This document shows, piece after piece, positions 17,746 through 25,182 of a stretch of 29,213 nt of DNA. The position numbers and the translations under genes are program-made. Under the pieces are notes generated by a model. The model saw only the letters and a program-made list of their open reading frames with translations, was not told the origin of the DNA and did not search any database. Position 1 is the stretch's first letter. Each line of letters opens with the position of its first letter. Location of the stretch: positions 1-29,213 of the forward strand of contig JBBSVE010000021.1 in the NCBI GenBank assembly GCA_038233815.1, given 5' to 3'. Source of the DNA: JBBSVE01 sp038233815. Its GTDB lineage: Bacteria; Pseudomonadota; Alphaproteobacteria; Rhodobacterales; Rhodobacteraceae.

Positions 17746-18584
17746 TGGCGCAGGCGCGATCCTCTCTGCCGCGCAGCCTTGCCGCCCATGCGGCGCTGCT
17801 GACCTATACGGCCATCGCGCTGTTCCCGGTCTTCGTCATCGTGGTGAACTCCTTCAAGTCCCGCCGCGCGATCTTTGCCCATCCGCTGGCGCTTCCTACG
17901 CGGGAGACGTTCGACCTCATAGGCTTCCGGACCGTGCTGGAGCAGGGCGATTTCCTGCGCTATTTCCAGAACTCCATGATCGTGACCGTAGTTTCGTTGA
18001 CGCTGATCCTGCTTTTCGGCGCGATGGCGGCGTTCGCGCTGTCGGAATACCGGTTTCGCGGCAATCTGCTGATGGGGCTTTATCTGGCGCTGGGGATCAT
18101 GATTCCGATCCGGCTTGGCACGGTGGCGATCCTGCAGATCATGGTCGCGACGGGTCTGGTGAACACGCTGACGTCGCTGATCCTCGTCTATACCGCCCAA
18201 GGGTTACCGCTGGCCGTGTTCATCCTGGCGGAGTTCATGCGCGGGGTGTCGGCGGATCTGAAGAACGCAGGCCGCATCGACGGGCTATCCGAATACCGCA
18301 TCTTCTTTCGCCTCGTGCTGCCTCTCGTGCGGCCCGCGCTGGCGACGGTGGCGGTGTTCTCCATGATCCCGATCTGGAATGACCTCTGGTTTCCGCTGAT
18401 CCTGGCACCGTCGGAGGCGACCAAGACCCTGACGCTCGGCAGCCAGATCTTCATCGGGCAGTATGTCACCAACTGGAACGCCGTGCTGGCATCGCTCTCG
18501 CTGGCGATCCTGCCGGTGCTGATGCTCTATCTCATCTTCTCGCGCCAGCTTATCCGCGGCATCACCGCAGGAGCCGTCAAATGA
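17745..18584 (+). CDS. Sugar ABC transporter permease 2 (MalG/UgpE type)
   Basis: A 279-residue inner-membrane protein. After an N-terminal segment (LFPVFVIVVNSFKS) the NSMIVTV motif and the EAA loop (LKNAGRIDGLSEYRIFFRLVLPLVRP) are typical of MalG-type permeases. With the previous product it forms the channel of a carbohydrate importer. The ATG follows the upstream stop at once (TGATG). Its own stop overlaps the next start (ATGA), so five genes in a row are read from one message. Nothing in the sequence points to a specific sugar. Confidence 0.9.
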   Translation: MAQARSSLPRSLAAHAALLTYTAIALFPVFVIVVNSFKSRRAIFAHPLALPTRETFDLIGFRTVLEQGDFLRYFQNSMIVTVVSLTLILLFGAMAAFALSEYRFRGNLLMGLYLALGIMIPIRLGTVAILQIMVATGLVNTLTSLILVYTAQGLPLAVFILAEFMRGVSADLKNAGRIDGLSEYRIFFRLVLPLVRPALATVAVFSMIPIWNDLWFPLILAPSEATKTLTLGSQIFIGQYVTNWNAVLASLSLAILPVLMLYLIFSRQLIRGITAGAVK

Positions 18585-19630
18585 CCCCCATCCGCACGCT
18601 CATCGTGGGCCTTGGCAATATGGGCCTGAGCCACGCCCAAGCCAATCATGCGGACCCCGCGTTCGAGATCGTGGGCCTCGTCAACCGCTCCACCCCCGCG
18701 CTGCCCGACGTGCTGTCGGCCTACCCGCTGACCCACGATTTCGCAGAGGCGCTGGCGCGGCTGAAGCCCGACCTCGTGTCCATCGCAACCTATTCCGACA
18801 GCCACGCCGACCTTGCCATCATGGCGATGGAGGCGGGATGCCATGTCTTCGTCGAAAAGCCGCTGGCGACCACGGTGGCCGATGCGCGTCGCGTTCAGGC
18901 GGCGGCAGAGCGGACAGGCCGCAAGGTCGTCGTCGGCTACATCCTGCGCCACCATCCTTCATGGCAGCGCCTGATCGCGGAGGCGCGGGCGCTCGGCGGG
19001 CCTTATGTGTTCCGCCTCAACCTCAACCAGCAGAGCGCGGGGCCGACATGGGAGGTGCACAAGGCGCTGATGCAGACCACCTCACCCATCGTCGATTGCG
19101 GGGTGCATTATGTCGATGTGATGCTCCAGATTACCGACGCGGACCCGGTGGAGGTGCGCGGCATGGGGCTGCGCCTGTCGCAGGACATCGCGCCGGACAT
19201 GTATAACTACGGCCATTTCCAGGTGCTGTTCGGGGATGGCTCGCTCGGCTGGTATGAGGCGGGGTGGGGGCCGATGATGTCGGACACTGCGTTCTTCGTG
19301 AAGGATGTGGTCAGCCCGAACGGCGCGGTGTCGATCCGGATGCCGGAGGATGCGCGCTCCGACGACATCGACACGCATACGAAGACGTCGATGATCCGGC
19401 TTCACCGCGTGGGCCGGCCCGACGAGGATCTCTCAATGGCGGACGAGCCCGGCCACCAGCAGCTTTGCGACCGGGAGGCGGCGTTCGTTGCCCGTGCCAT
19501 CGACGAGGACATGGACCTTTCGCGCCACCTTTCCGACGCGGTGCGTTCGCTCGCCATCTGCCTTGCGGCGGACGAAAGCGTGCGGTCGGGCGCTGCGATC
19601 AGACTGGAAGGACCGACATGGGCGATCTGA
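18581..19630 (+). CDS. Gfo/Idh/MocA-family oxidoreductase
   Basis: A 349-residue NAD(P)-dependent oxidoreductase. The Rossmann motif GLGNMG lies at residues 10-15. The conserved EKP motif is at 92-94, with K93 expected to be catalytic, and a D172/H176 pair (VDCGVHYVD) follows in the C-terminal domain. Family members oxidise or reduce sugars, inositols and sugar derivatives. Placed between permease and ATPase genes of a sugar importer, it probably acts on the imported compound, for example oxidising C1 or C3 of a sugar or amino sugar. That is inferred from place. The last 13 bases overlap the ATPase gene. The substrate cannot be given. Confidence 0.87.
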   Translation: MTPIRTLIVGLGNMGLSHAQANHADPAFEIVGLVNRSTPALPDVLSAYPLTHDFAEALARLKPDLVSIATYSDSHADLAIMAMEAGCHVFVEKPLATTVADARRVQAAAERTGRKVVVGYILRHHPSWQRLIAEARALGGPYVFRLNLNQQSAGPTWEVHKALMQTTSPIVDCGVHYVDVMLQITDADPVEVRGMGLRLSQDIAPDMYNYGHFQVLFGDGSLGWYEAGWGPMMSDTAFFVKDVVSPNGAVSIRMPEDARSDDIDTHTKTSMIRLHRVGRPDEDLSMADEPGHQQLCDREAAFVARAIDEDMDLSRHLSDAVRSLAICLAADESVRSGAAIRLEGPTWAI

Positions 19631-20619
19631 CGCTGTCCGGCATCACCAAGAGCTTCGGCAAGGTCGAGGTCATCAAGGGCATCGACCTCGAGGTGGCGGA
19701 CGGCGAGTTCTGCGTCTTTGTCGGGCCCTCGGGATGTGGCAAGTCCACGCTGCTCAGGATCATCGCGGGGCTGGAAGATGCGACGGCGGGCGATATCGCC
19801 ATCGACGGGGCGACGGTCAACAATGTCCCGCCGTCGAAGCGTGAGATCGCGATGGTGTTCCAGAGTTACGCGCTTTACCCCCATCTTACGGTGCGCGCGA
19901 ACATGGGCCTCGGGCTCCGGCAGTCGGGCGCGTCAATGGCGGACGTGGCGACCAGCGTCGCGCGGGCCTCCGACATGCTGGGGCTGGAGCCGCTGCTGGA
20001 TCGTCGCCCGGCGGAGCTGTCGGGCGGTCAGCGCCAGCGCGTCGCCATCGGGCGGGCCGTGGTGCGCACCCCGAAGCTGTTCCTGTTCGACGAGCCGCTC
20101 TCCAACCTCGATGCGGCGCTGCGCGTCAACACAAGGATCGAGATCGCGCGTCTGCACCGGGAGCTTTCGGCCACCATGGTCTATGTTACCCACGATCAGG
20201 TGGAGGCGATGACGCTGGCCGACCGGATCGTGGTGCTGAACGCGGGGCAGGTCGCGCAGGCGGGTCGACCGATGGATATCTACAACGATCCCGCCAACAC
20301 CTTCGTCGCGGGCTTCATCGGCTCGCCTCAGATGAACTTCCTGAAAGGCGCCGCACTCGGCCTCACGGCGGAGACGCTGGGCATCCGGCCCGAACATCTC
20401 GCCATCGGCGACGCCGAGGACGGGATCGCGGGCACCGTCAGCCATGTGGAGCATCTGGGCGGCGAGACCAATGTCTATGTCAACACCGACCCGCACGGCC
20501 TTCTGACCGTGCGGCTCTTCGGGGAACATGACTACCGCGTCGGCAGCCCGGTCCGGCTGTCGCCCGATCCTGCGCGGGGGTTCCTGTTCGACCAGAAAGG
20601 CGACCGGTTGCGGGGTTGA
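19618..20619 (+). CDS. Sugar ABC transporter ATP-binding protein (MsmK/UgpC/MalK type)
   Basis: A 333-residue ATPase. Walker A GPSGCGKST is at 36-44, the Q-loop sits in FQSYALYPH, the signature LSGGQ is at 134-138, Walker B LFLFDEP is at 154-160, and the H-loop histidine is H192. A C-terminal OB-fold (TOBE/MalK-like) domain includes LGIRPEHLAIG. It powers the importer encoded upstream and may also serve other sugar importers, as MsmK-type ATPases often do. The ATG at 19618 lies inside the oxidoreductase gene. The gene ends six bases from the stop of the convergent lyase gene. Confidence 0.93.
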   Translation: MGDLTLSGITKSFGKVEVIKGIDLEVADGEFCVFVGPSGCGKSTLLRIIAGLEDATAGDIAIDGATVNNVPPSKREIAMVFQSYALYPHLTVRANMGLGLRQSGASMADVATSVARASDMLGLEPLLDRRPAELSGGQRQRVAIGRAVVRTPKLFLFDEPLSNLDAALRVNTRIEIARLHRELSATMVYVTHDQVEAMTLADRIVVLNAGQVAQAGRPMDIYNDPANTFVAGFIGSPQMNFLKGAALGLTAETLGIRPEHLAIGDAEDGIAGTVSHVEHLGGETNVYVNTDPHGLLTVRLFGEHDYRVGSPVRLSPDPARGFLFDQKGDRLRG

Positions 20620-20625
20620 ACGCCC

Positions 20626-21591
20626 TCAGGCAACGGCGCCCGGCTCCTTCGACCAGTCCGCGTACCAGGCCCGGAAGAGGTCGAGCTGCGCCTTGGCGAA
20701 CCCGCGCTGGCTTTCCGTCAATTCGTCCGTTTCGTTGAAGTGGAGCGCATAGTCCTGCTCGCCGTTGAGCACGAGGAGATACTTGAAGAACAGCACCAGA
20801 TCGGTGCCCTCGTCGAACTTCGACAGCACCGCCAGTGCCGATTCCAGCTCCTGCGCGCGCTTGCGGGCCTGCACGTCGCCCCGGGCCGCCGCCTGCGACA
20901 GTCGGACGAGGTTCAGGACTTCCTCGGGCAGCACGTTGCCGATGCCGGTGATCGCCCCGATCGCGCCGCAGTTGACGAACCCGTGCACGACGGCGGTATC
21001 GACACCGATCATCAGGCTCACCCCGTCGTCGCGGCTGGTGATATGCTCAGCGGCATAGGACATATCGGCGGGGCCGCCGAACTCCTTGAAGCCGATCAGG
21101 TTCGGATGCTCCCGCCGCAGGTCGAAGAAGAGGTCGGCGCGGGTTGCGAAACCGTAGTGCGGGCTGTTGTAGATCACGGCGGGAAGGTCCGGTGCGGCGC
21201 CGAGGATCGCCTTGAAATGGGCGCGCTGCGCGGGGATCGACGATCCGCGCGACAGAACCCGTGGGATGACCATCAGCCCGTGCGCGCCAACCTCTGCCGC
21301 ATGCGCCGCATGGGCCACGGCGCTTGCGGAATTGACCGCCCCGGTGCCCACGATGACGCGGAGCCCGGCATCCACCAGACGCTTCACCCCCTCCATCCGC
21401 TGCGCGTCGGTCAGCAGCGGCCAGTCGCCCATCGAGCCGCAATAAACCACGGCCGACATGCCGGCCGCGACCAGCCCCTTGCCCTTGGCCACCAGTGCGT
21501 CGAAATCGGGGGTCCGGTCGGACCGGCAGGGCGTCATAAGCGCCGGGATCGTGCCGGAGAATATCGTGTCGTCGATGGTCGTGCCCGTCAT
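20626..21591 (-). CDS. DHDPS/NAL-family (class I aldolase-type) lyase or deaminase
   Basis: A 321-residue TIM-barrel protein of the DapA/NanA superfamily. The Schiff-base lysine is K169 (IGFKEFGG) and the tyrosine is Y141 (VIYNSPHYG). The usual GTTGE loop reads GSMGDW here (52-57), and the tyrosine that DapA contributes from PYY is replaced (IPRVLSRG). It is therefore unlikely to make dihydrodipicolinate. Relatives include 2-keto-3-deoxy sugar-acid aldolases and the 1-pyrroline-4-hydroxy-2-carboxylate deaminase of hydroxyproline use. With a lactonase-like hydrolase and an SDR nearby, a keto-deoxy-acid aldolase fits. No hydroxyproline epimerase or D-amino acid oxidase gene is seen in the window. 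AGGAAAGGG precedes the ATG. It is divergent from the GntR gene. Confidence 0.85.
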   Translation of the reverse strand: MTGTTIDDTIFSGTIPALMTPCRSDRTPDFDALVAKGKGLVAAGMSAVVYCGSMGDWPLLTDAQRMEGVKRLVDAGLRVIVGTGAVNSASAVAHAAHAAEVGAHGLMVIPRVLSRGSSIPAQRAHFKAILGAAPDLPAVIYNSPHYGFATRADLFFDLRREHPNLIGFKEFGGPADMSYAAEHITSRDDGVSLMIGVDTAVVHGFVNCGAIGAITGIGNVLPEEVLNLVRLSQAAARGDVQARKRAQELESALAVLSKFDEGTDLVLFFKYLLVLNGEQDYALHFNETDELTESQRGFAKAQLDLFRAWYADWSKEPGAVA

Positions 21592-21647
21592 GGCGAAGCC
21601 CTTTCCTGATCGGTGCGGCGGGCCGGTGCGCCTCGCCTGTCCCCCGG

Positions 21648-21694
21648 ATGAAACTGCTCTAGCGTATTGTATACTCTTTGTCGACTGGATTCAC
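21648..21694. promoter_or_regulatory. Overlapping divergent promoters and probable GntR operator
   Basis: The site ATTGTATACT (21666-21675) lies between the lyase and gntR genes. On the plus strand TATACT (21670-21675) is a good -10 box, 16 bases after ATGAAA (21648-21653). On the minus strand TACAAT (21671-21666) is a good -10 box, 17 bases after GTGAAT. The core GTATAC is palindromic and resembles the centre of operators of FadR-subfamily GntR regulators such as UxuR/ExuR (TTGGTATACCAA). A regulator bound here would block both promoters at once. The site and boxes are seen; binding is inferred. Confidence 0.5.
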
Positions 21695-21761
21695 GGGCGC
21701 CATCCCGCCCTTGATCGGGGGCCGCGGTTCCACTAGTGCCGAAGGCGAAGATGGACCCCGC

Positions 21762-22466
21762 ATGACACAGCCCGACCCCCCGACACGGCAGGAACGCAGG
21801 CGCGGGTCCGGCGTCCGCCACGTCTATGACGTGCTGCGCGACGAGATCATCGACCTTGTGCTGGAGCCCGGCTGCCCGATCGACGAGAACCAGCTTGCCG
21901 AACGCTTCGCGATGTCGCGCACGCCGATCCGGGAGGCGCTGGTCCGGCTCGCGGGCGACGGGCTGGTGACCACATTGCCGAACCGCTCCACCGTCGTCTC
22001 CGCGATCAACTTTCTGAAGCTCAACGCGTTCTTCGATGCGCTGACGCTGATGTACCGCGTCACCACAAGGCTCGCGGCGGAGTTCCATACCGAGGCCGAG
22101 CTTGCGTTGATCCGCACCCGGCAGGCGGCTTTCACCGATGCCGTGAGTGCGCGCGATGCGCTGGCGATGATCGCTACCAACCGCGATTTTCATGCCGCCG
22201 TCGCAGCTGCTGGCAAGAACGACTATTACGAGGGTCTGTTTCTGCGGCTGCTCGATGAGGGACGGCGGATCCTGCGGCTCTACTACCAGTCCTACGGCGA
22301 CCGCCTGCCGCAGCAATATGCCGACGAGCACGATGCCATCATCGAGGCCATCGCCGCCCGCGACGTGACCCGCGCCGATACGCTGGCGCATGCCCATGCC
22401 GACCAGATCGTGACGACGATCCAGCGCCTGATCGCCACCGACCGGAGGCAGCATCTGGCCCTGTAA
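21762..22466 (+). CDS. GntR-family transcriptional regulator, FadR subfamily (FCD domain)
   Basis: A 234-residue regulator. The N-terminal winged helix-turn-helix (about residues 18-85) shows VYDVLRDEIIDLVLEPG and the recognition helix region MSRTPIREALVRL. The C-terminal part is an FCD ligand domain with the usual polar residues (NRDFHAAV, DEHDAII, HAHADQ), which in this family often bind a metal and a small organic acid. It is likely a repressor of the divergent lyase gene and of the plus-strand genes downstream, with a sugar acid or related acid as ligand. The ATG at 21762 gives the normal N-terminus. The open frame upstream to 21678 adds residues with no family match. Its ribosome site is weak. 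Confidence 0.9.
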   Translation: MTQPDPPTRQERRRGSGVRHVYDVLRDEIIDLVLEPGCPIDENQLAERFAMSRTPIREALVRLAGDGLVTTLPNRSTVVSAINFLKLNAFFDALTLMYRVTTRLAAEFHTEAELALIRTRQAAFTDAVSARDALAMIATNRDFHAAVAAAGKNDYYEGLFLRLLDEGRRILRLYYQSYGDRLPQQYADEHDAIIEAIAARDVTRADTLAHAHADQIVTTIQRLIATDRRQHLAL

Positions 22467-22559
22467 TTTGCCCTGCCAGCTTGACCGATGCGGCGTGAGC
22501 GTGCACCACGAGCCACGCGGCCGGTTGGTTCCGGGTTGCGCAAGGAAAGGTTGGCGGGC

Positions 22560-23306
22560 GTGAACAGGATCGATCTCGACGGGCAGGTCGCTGTCGTCAC
22601 CGGGGGCGCGCAGGGTCTTGGGTTTGCCTTTGCCGAGCGGATCATCGCGTCGGGCGCGCGGGTCTGTCTCTGGGACAATGGCGCGGAGCGGCTGGCAGCT
22701 GCGAAGGACCGGCTCGGCAGCGGGGTGGAGGCGGTGGCGGTCGACATCACCGACGCCGACGCCGTCATGGCGGCGCAGGCGCGGACCGAGGAGCGGCTGG
22801 GCCCGGTCTCGATCCTCGTCAATTCCGCCGGGGTTGCGGGACCGAACCATCCGCTGGAGAGCTATCCCCCCGACGAATGGCGCCGCGTCGTGGATATCAA
22901 CCTCAACGGCACGTTCCACGTCAACCGGGCGGTCGTGCCGTCGATGAAGGCGCAGGGTTATGGGCGGATCGTGAACGTGGCCTCCATCGCGGGCAAGGAG
23001 GGCAATCCCAACGCCTCGGCCTATTCGGCCTCCAAGGCGGGCGTGATCGCGCTGACGAAATCGCTGGGCAAGGAACTGGCGGGCATGGACATCGCGGTCA
23101 ACTGCGTGACACCCGCCGCCGCCCGCACGCCGATCTTCGACCAGATGAGCGAGGAGCATATCGCCTATATGCTCTCCAAGATCCCGCGCGACCGGTTTCT
23201 CGAGGTGGCGGAGGCCGCGAACATGGTGGTCTGGCTCGTATCGCGCGAAAACAGCTTCACCACCGGCGCGGTGTTCGACCTGTCCGGCGGGCGCGCGACC
23301 TACTGA
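22560..23306 (+). CDS. Short-chain dehydrogenase/reductase, sugar or sugar-acid dehydrogenase-like
   Basis: A 248-residue classical SDR. The nucleotide motif TGGAQGLG is at 14-21, NSAG replaces NNAG mid-protein, and S142, Y155 and K159 form the catalytic set. I start it at the GTG (22560), preceded by AAGGAAAGG, since VNRIDLDGQVAVVTGG gives the normal N-terminus. An ATG at 22488 would add an unlikely arginine-rich leader. SDRs with this ending (SFTTGAVFDLSGGRATY) are often labelled 3-oxoacyl-ACP reductases. Beside a fuconolactonase-like gene, an aldose or keto-deoxy-acid dehydrogenase is more likely. It could oxidise L-fucose or a similar sugar to the lactone opened by the next enzyme. Confidence 0.82.
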   Translation: MNRIDLDGQVAVVTGGAQGLGFAFAERIIASGARVCLWDNGAERLAAAKDRLGSGVEAVAVDITDADAVMAAQARTEERLGPVSILVNSAGVAGPNHPLESYPPDEWRRVVDINLNGTFHVNRAVVPSMKAQGYGRIVNVASIAGKEGNPNASAYSASKAGVIALTKSLGKELAGMDIAVNCVTPAAARTPIFDQMSEEHIAYMLSKIPRDRFLEVAEAANMVVWLVSRENSFTTGAVFDLSGGRATY

Positions 23307-23317
23307 AGGGGCGGACC

Positions 23318-24169
23318 ATGGCGCATCCGCCGCGGATCGACGCGCATCATCATTTCTGGCGGATCGCGCGCGGCGACTATGACTGGCTGACGCCAGGTAT
23401 GGGCGCACCGCTCTACCGCGATTACACGCCCGACGATCTGGCGCCACATCTGCACGCGGCTGGCATCGCGCACACCGTCGTCGTGCAGGCGGCGGCGACC
23501 GAAGCCGAGACGGCGTTCCTCCTCGACCTCGCGGCGCGCACGCCCTTCGTCGCGGGCGTTGTGGGCTGGCTCGACATGGAGGATCCGGCGTTCGGGACGA
23601 AACTCGATGCGCTGATGCGCCGCCCGAAGTTCGTGGGCCTGCGCCCGATGCTGCAGGATCTGGAGGATGACGCCTACATCACACGCCCTGCGGTGCTGGC
23701 GAACCTCGGGACGCTCGCCCGGCGGAATGTTCCATTCGACATCCTCGTCCATCCCCGGCATCTGCGTCATGTCGCGGCGATGCTGGACCATGTCCCGGAT
23801 CTCCGCGCCGTCGTGGACCATATCGCCAAGCCCGCCATCGCGTCGGGGGCGTTCGAGGGGTGGGCGGCAGATCTCGCCGCCGTCGCGGTCTGTCCGGGGG
23901 TCCATTGCAAGCTGTCGGGCATGGTGACGGAGGCCCACCACCGCGACTGGACACCCGCCGATCTGAAACCTTACGTCGATCACGCGCTGACCGTCTTCGG
24001 GCCCGCGCGCTCGATGTTCGGGAGCGACTGGCCGGTCTGCCTTCAGGCTGCACCCTACGCGCGGGTCGTGGCCACGCTGCGCGAACTGCTGGACACATCC
24101 CTGACACAGACCGAACGCGATGAAATTTTTGGCGCGAACGCCGCAAGATTCTACAATCTCGACGTCTGA
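23318..24169 (+). CDS. Amidohydrolase 2 family, L-fuconolactonase-like hydrolase (COG3618)
   Basis: A 283-residue metal-dependent TIM-barrel hydrolase. The N-terminal DAHHHFW carries H10 and H12. H145 (LVHPRH), H168 (VVDHIAKP) and D237 (GSDWPV) complete the usual site of the family. Relatives hydrolyse L-fucono-, L-rhamnono- and galactaro-lactones and 4-sulfomuconolactone. The start at 23318, with AAGGGG before it, is 11 bases after the SDR stop, so the two form an operon. SDR then lactonase is the order of steps one and two in oxidative L-fucose and L-rhamnose breakdown. The dehydratase expected for step three is not in the window. Confidence 0.85.
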   Translation: MAHPPRIDAHHHFWRIARGDYDWLTPGMGAPLYRDYTPDDLAPHLHAAGIAHTVVVQAAATEAETAFLLDLAARTPFVAGVVGWLDMEDPAFGTKLDALMRRPKFVGLRPMLQDLEDDAYITRPAVLANLGTLARRNVPFDILVHPRHLRHVAAMLDHVPDLRAVVDHIAKPAIASGAFEGWAADLAAVAVCPGVHCKLSGMVTEAHHRDWTPADLKPYVDHALTVFGPARSMFGSDWPVCLQAAPYARVVATLRELLDTSLTQTERDEIFGANAARFYNLDV

Positions 24170-24194
24170 CGGGATCGCCCCCCCGACGCCCGCC

Positions 24195-24223
24195 TTGACC
24201 GGGACACCGGCGCACGACATGCT
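24195..24223 (+). promoter_or_regulatory. Weak candidate promoter before the peptide-type ABC operon
   Basis: TTGACC (24195-24200) is followed by 17 bases and CATGCT (24218-24223), in the 125-base gap before the first permease gene. The -35 box is good and the -10 is poor. It could allow transcription of the importer apart from the SDR-hydrolase genes. Confidence 0.3.
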
Positions 24224-24247
24224 GTCGACTTCCGAAACGGGACCGCC

Positions 24248-24298
24248 ATGACACGAACGACCGCATTCCTTCGTGCCGCGGAGGCCCGCACCGCATGA
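24248..24298 (+). CDS. Possible 16-residue leader peptide
   Basis: A short open frame (MTRTTAFLRAAEARTA) starts after a GGGA-like site and stops overlapping the ATG of the DppC-type permease gene (ATGA). Its placement would couple translation of the permease to the short frame. Such frames also occur by chance, and no codon pattern suggests amino acid sensing. Confidence 0.2.
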   Translation: MTRTTAFLRAAEARTA

Positions 24299-25182
24299 CC
24301 GATGCGACCGTGCCCCAGAGGGCGCGCAAGGCAGACACCGCATGGACCCGGCTTCGCCGCCGGAAGATCGCGCTTTTTGGCATGGCGCTGGTGATCCTGA
24401 TCGTGGCGGCCGCGATCCTCGCGCCGTGGATCGCACCGCACGACCCGTTCGCGCAGAATTTTGACGGGCTGACGCTGACCGGTGCGCCGCTGCCGCCGGG
24501 CGGAGCCTATCTGCTGGGCACCGACCTTCTGGGGCGCGACCTCTTCAGCCGGCTGCTTTACGGCGCGCGTACGTCGCTCATCATCGGGGTGGTGGCCAAT
24601 GGGATCGCACTGGTGATCGGCACCGTGGTGGGCCTCGTGGCGGGGTTCTTCCGGGGCTGGATCGGCGCGGTCCTGATGCGCTTTACCGATCTGATGATGG
24701 CGTTCCCGGCGCTGCTGCTCGCGATCTGCCTGGCCGCGATTTTCCAGCCGAGCCTCTGGATCGTGGCGGTGGTGATCGCGATGGTGAACTGGGTGCAGAC
24801 CGCGCGCGTGATCTATACCGGGACCACGGCGCTCGCCGCGCGGGACTTCATCGCGGCGGAGCGGACGCTGGGGGCGGGGACGGCGCGCATCCTGTTCCGG
24901 CACATCCTGCCGCATCTGGTGCCGACGATCATCGTGTGGGGCACGCTCGGCATCTCCACCACCGTGCTGCTGGAGGCGACGCTGTCCTACCTCGGCGTGG
25001 GCGTGCAGCCGCCGACGCCGAGCTGGGGCAACATCATCTTCGAGAACCAGACCTACTTTCAGGCCGCACCCTGGCTCGTGTTCTTTCCCGGCGTGGCGAT
25101 CGTGACGCTGGCGCTGGCGTTCAACCTCGTGGGGGACGCGCTGCGCGACGTGCTCGACCCGACACTGCGGGGGTCGGACTGA
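24295..25182 (+). CDS. Peptide/nickel/oligosaccharide-type ABC permease (DppC/OppC type)
   Basis: A 295-residue inner-membrane protein. It begins with a cytoplasmic stretch ending RRRKIALFGM, then one membrane segment and a periplasmic domain with HLLGTDLLGRD-like sequence (YLLGTDLLGRDLFSRLLYG), the hallmark of DppC. The EAA loop reads RTLGAGTARILFRHILPHLVPTI. It forms the channel with the DppB-type partner encoded next. Here the C-type gene comes before the B-type gene, the reverse of most dpp/opp operons. These importers carry peptides, but many family members carry oligosaccharides, opines or other compounds. Confidence 0.92.
   Translation: MTDATVPQRARKADTAWTRLRRRKIALFGMALVILIVAAAILAPWIAPHDPFAQNFDGLTLTGAPLPPGGAYLLGTDLLGRDLFSRLLYGARTSLIIGVVANGIALVIGTVVGLVAGFFRGWIGAVLMRFTDLMMAFPALLLAICLAAIFQPSLWIVAVVIAMVNWVQTARVIYTGTTALAARDFIAAERTLGAGTARILFRHILPHLVPTIIVWGTLGISTTVLLEATLSYLGVGVQPPTPSWGNIIFENQTYFQAAPWLVFFPGVAIVTLALAFNLVGDALRDVLDPTLRGSD

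Noticed and set aside
22481..22509. TTGACC followed by CACCAC as a promoter for the SDR gene.
   Set aside because: The -10 box has almost no match to the consensus. The SDR gene may simply be read from the gntR promoter.
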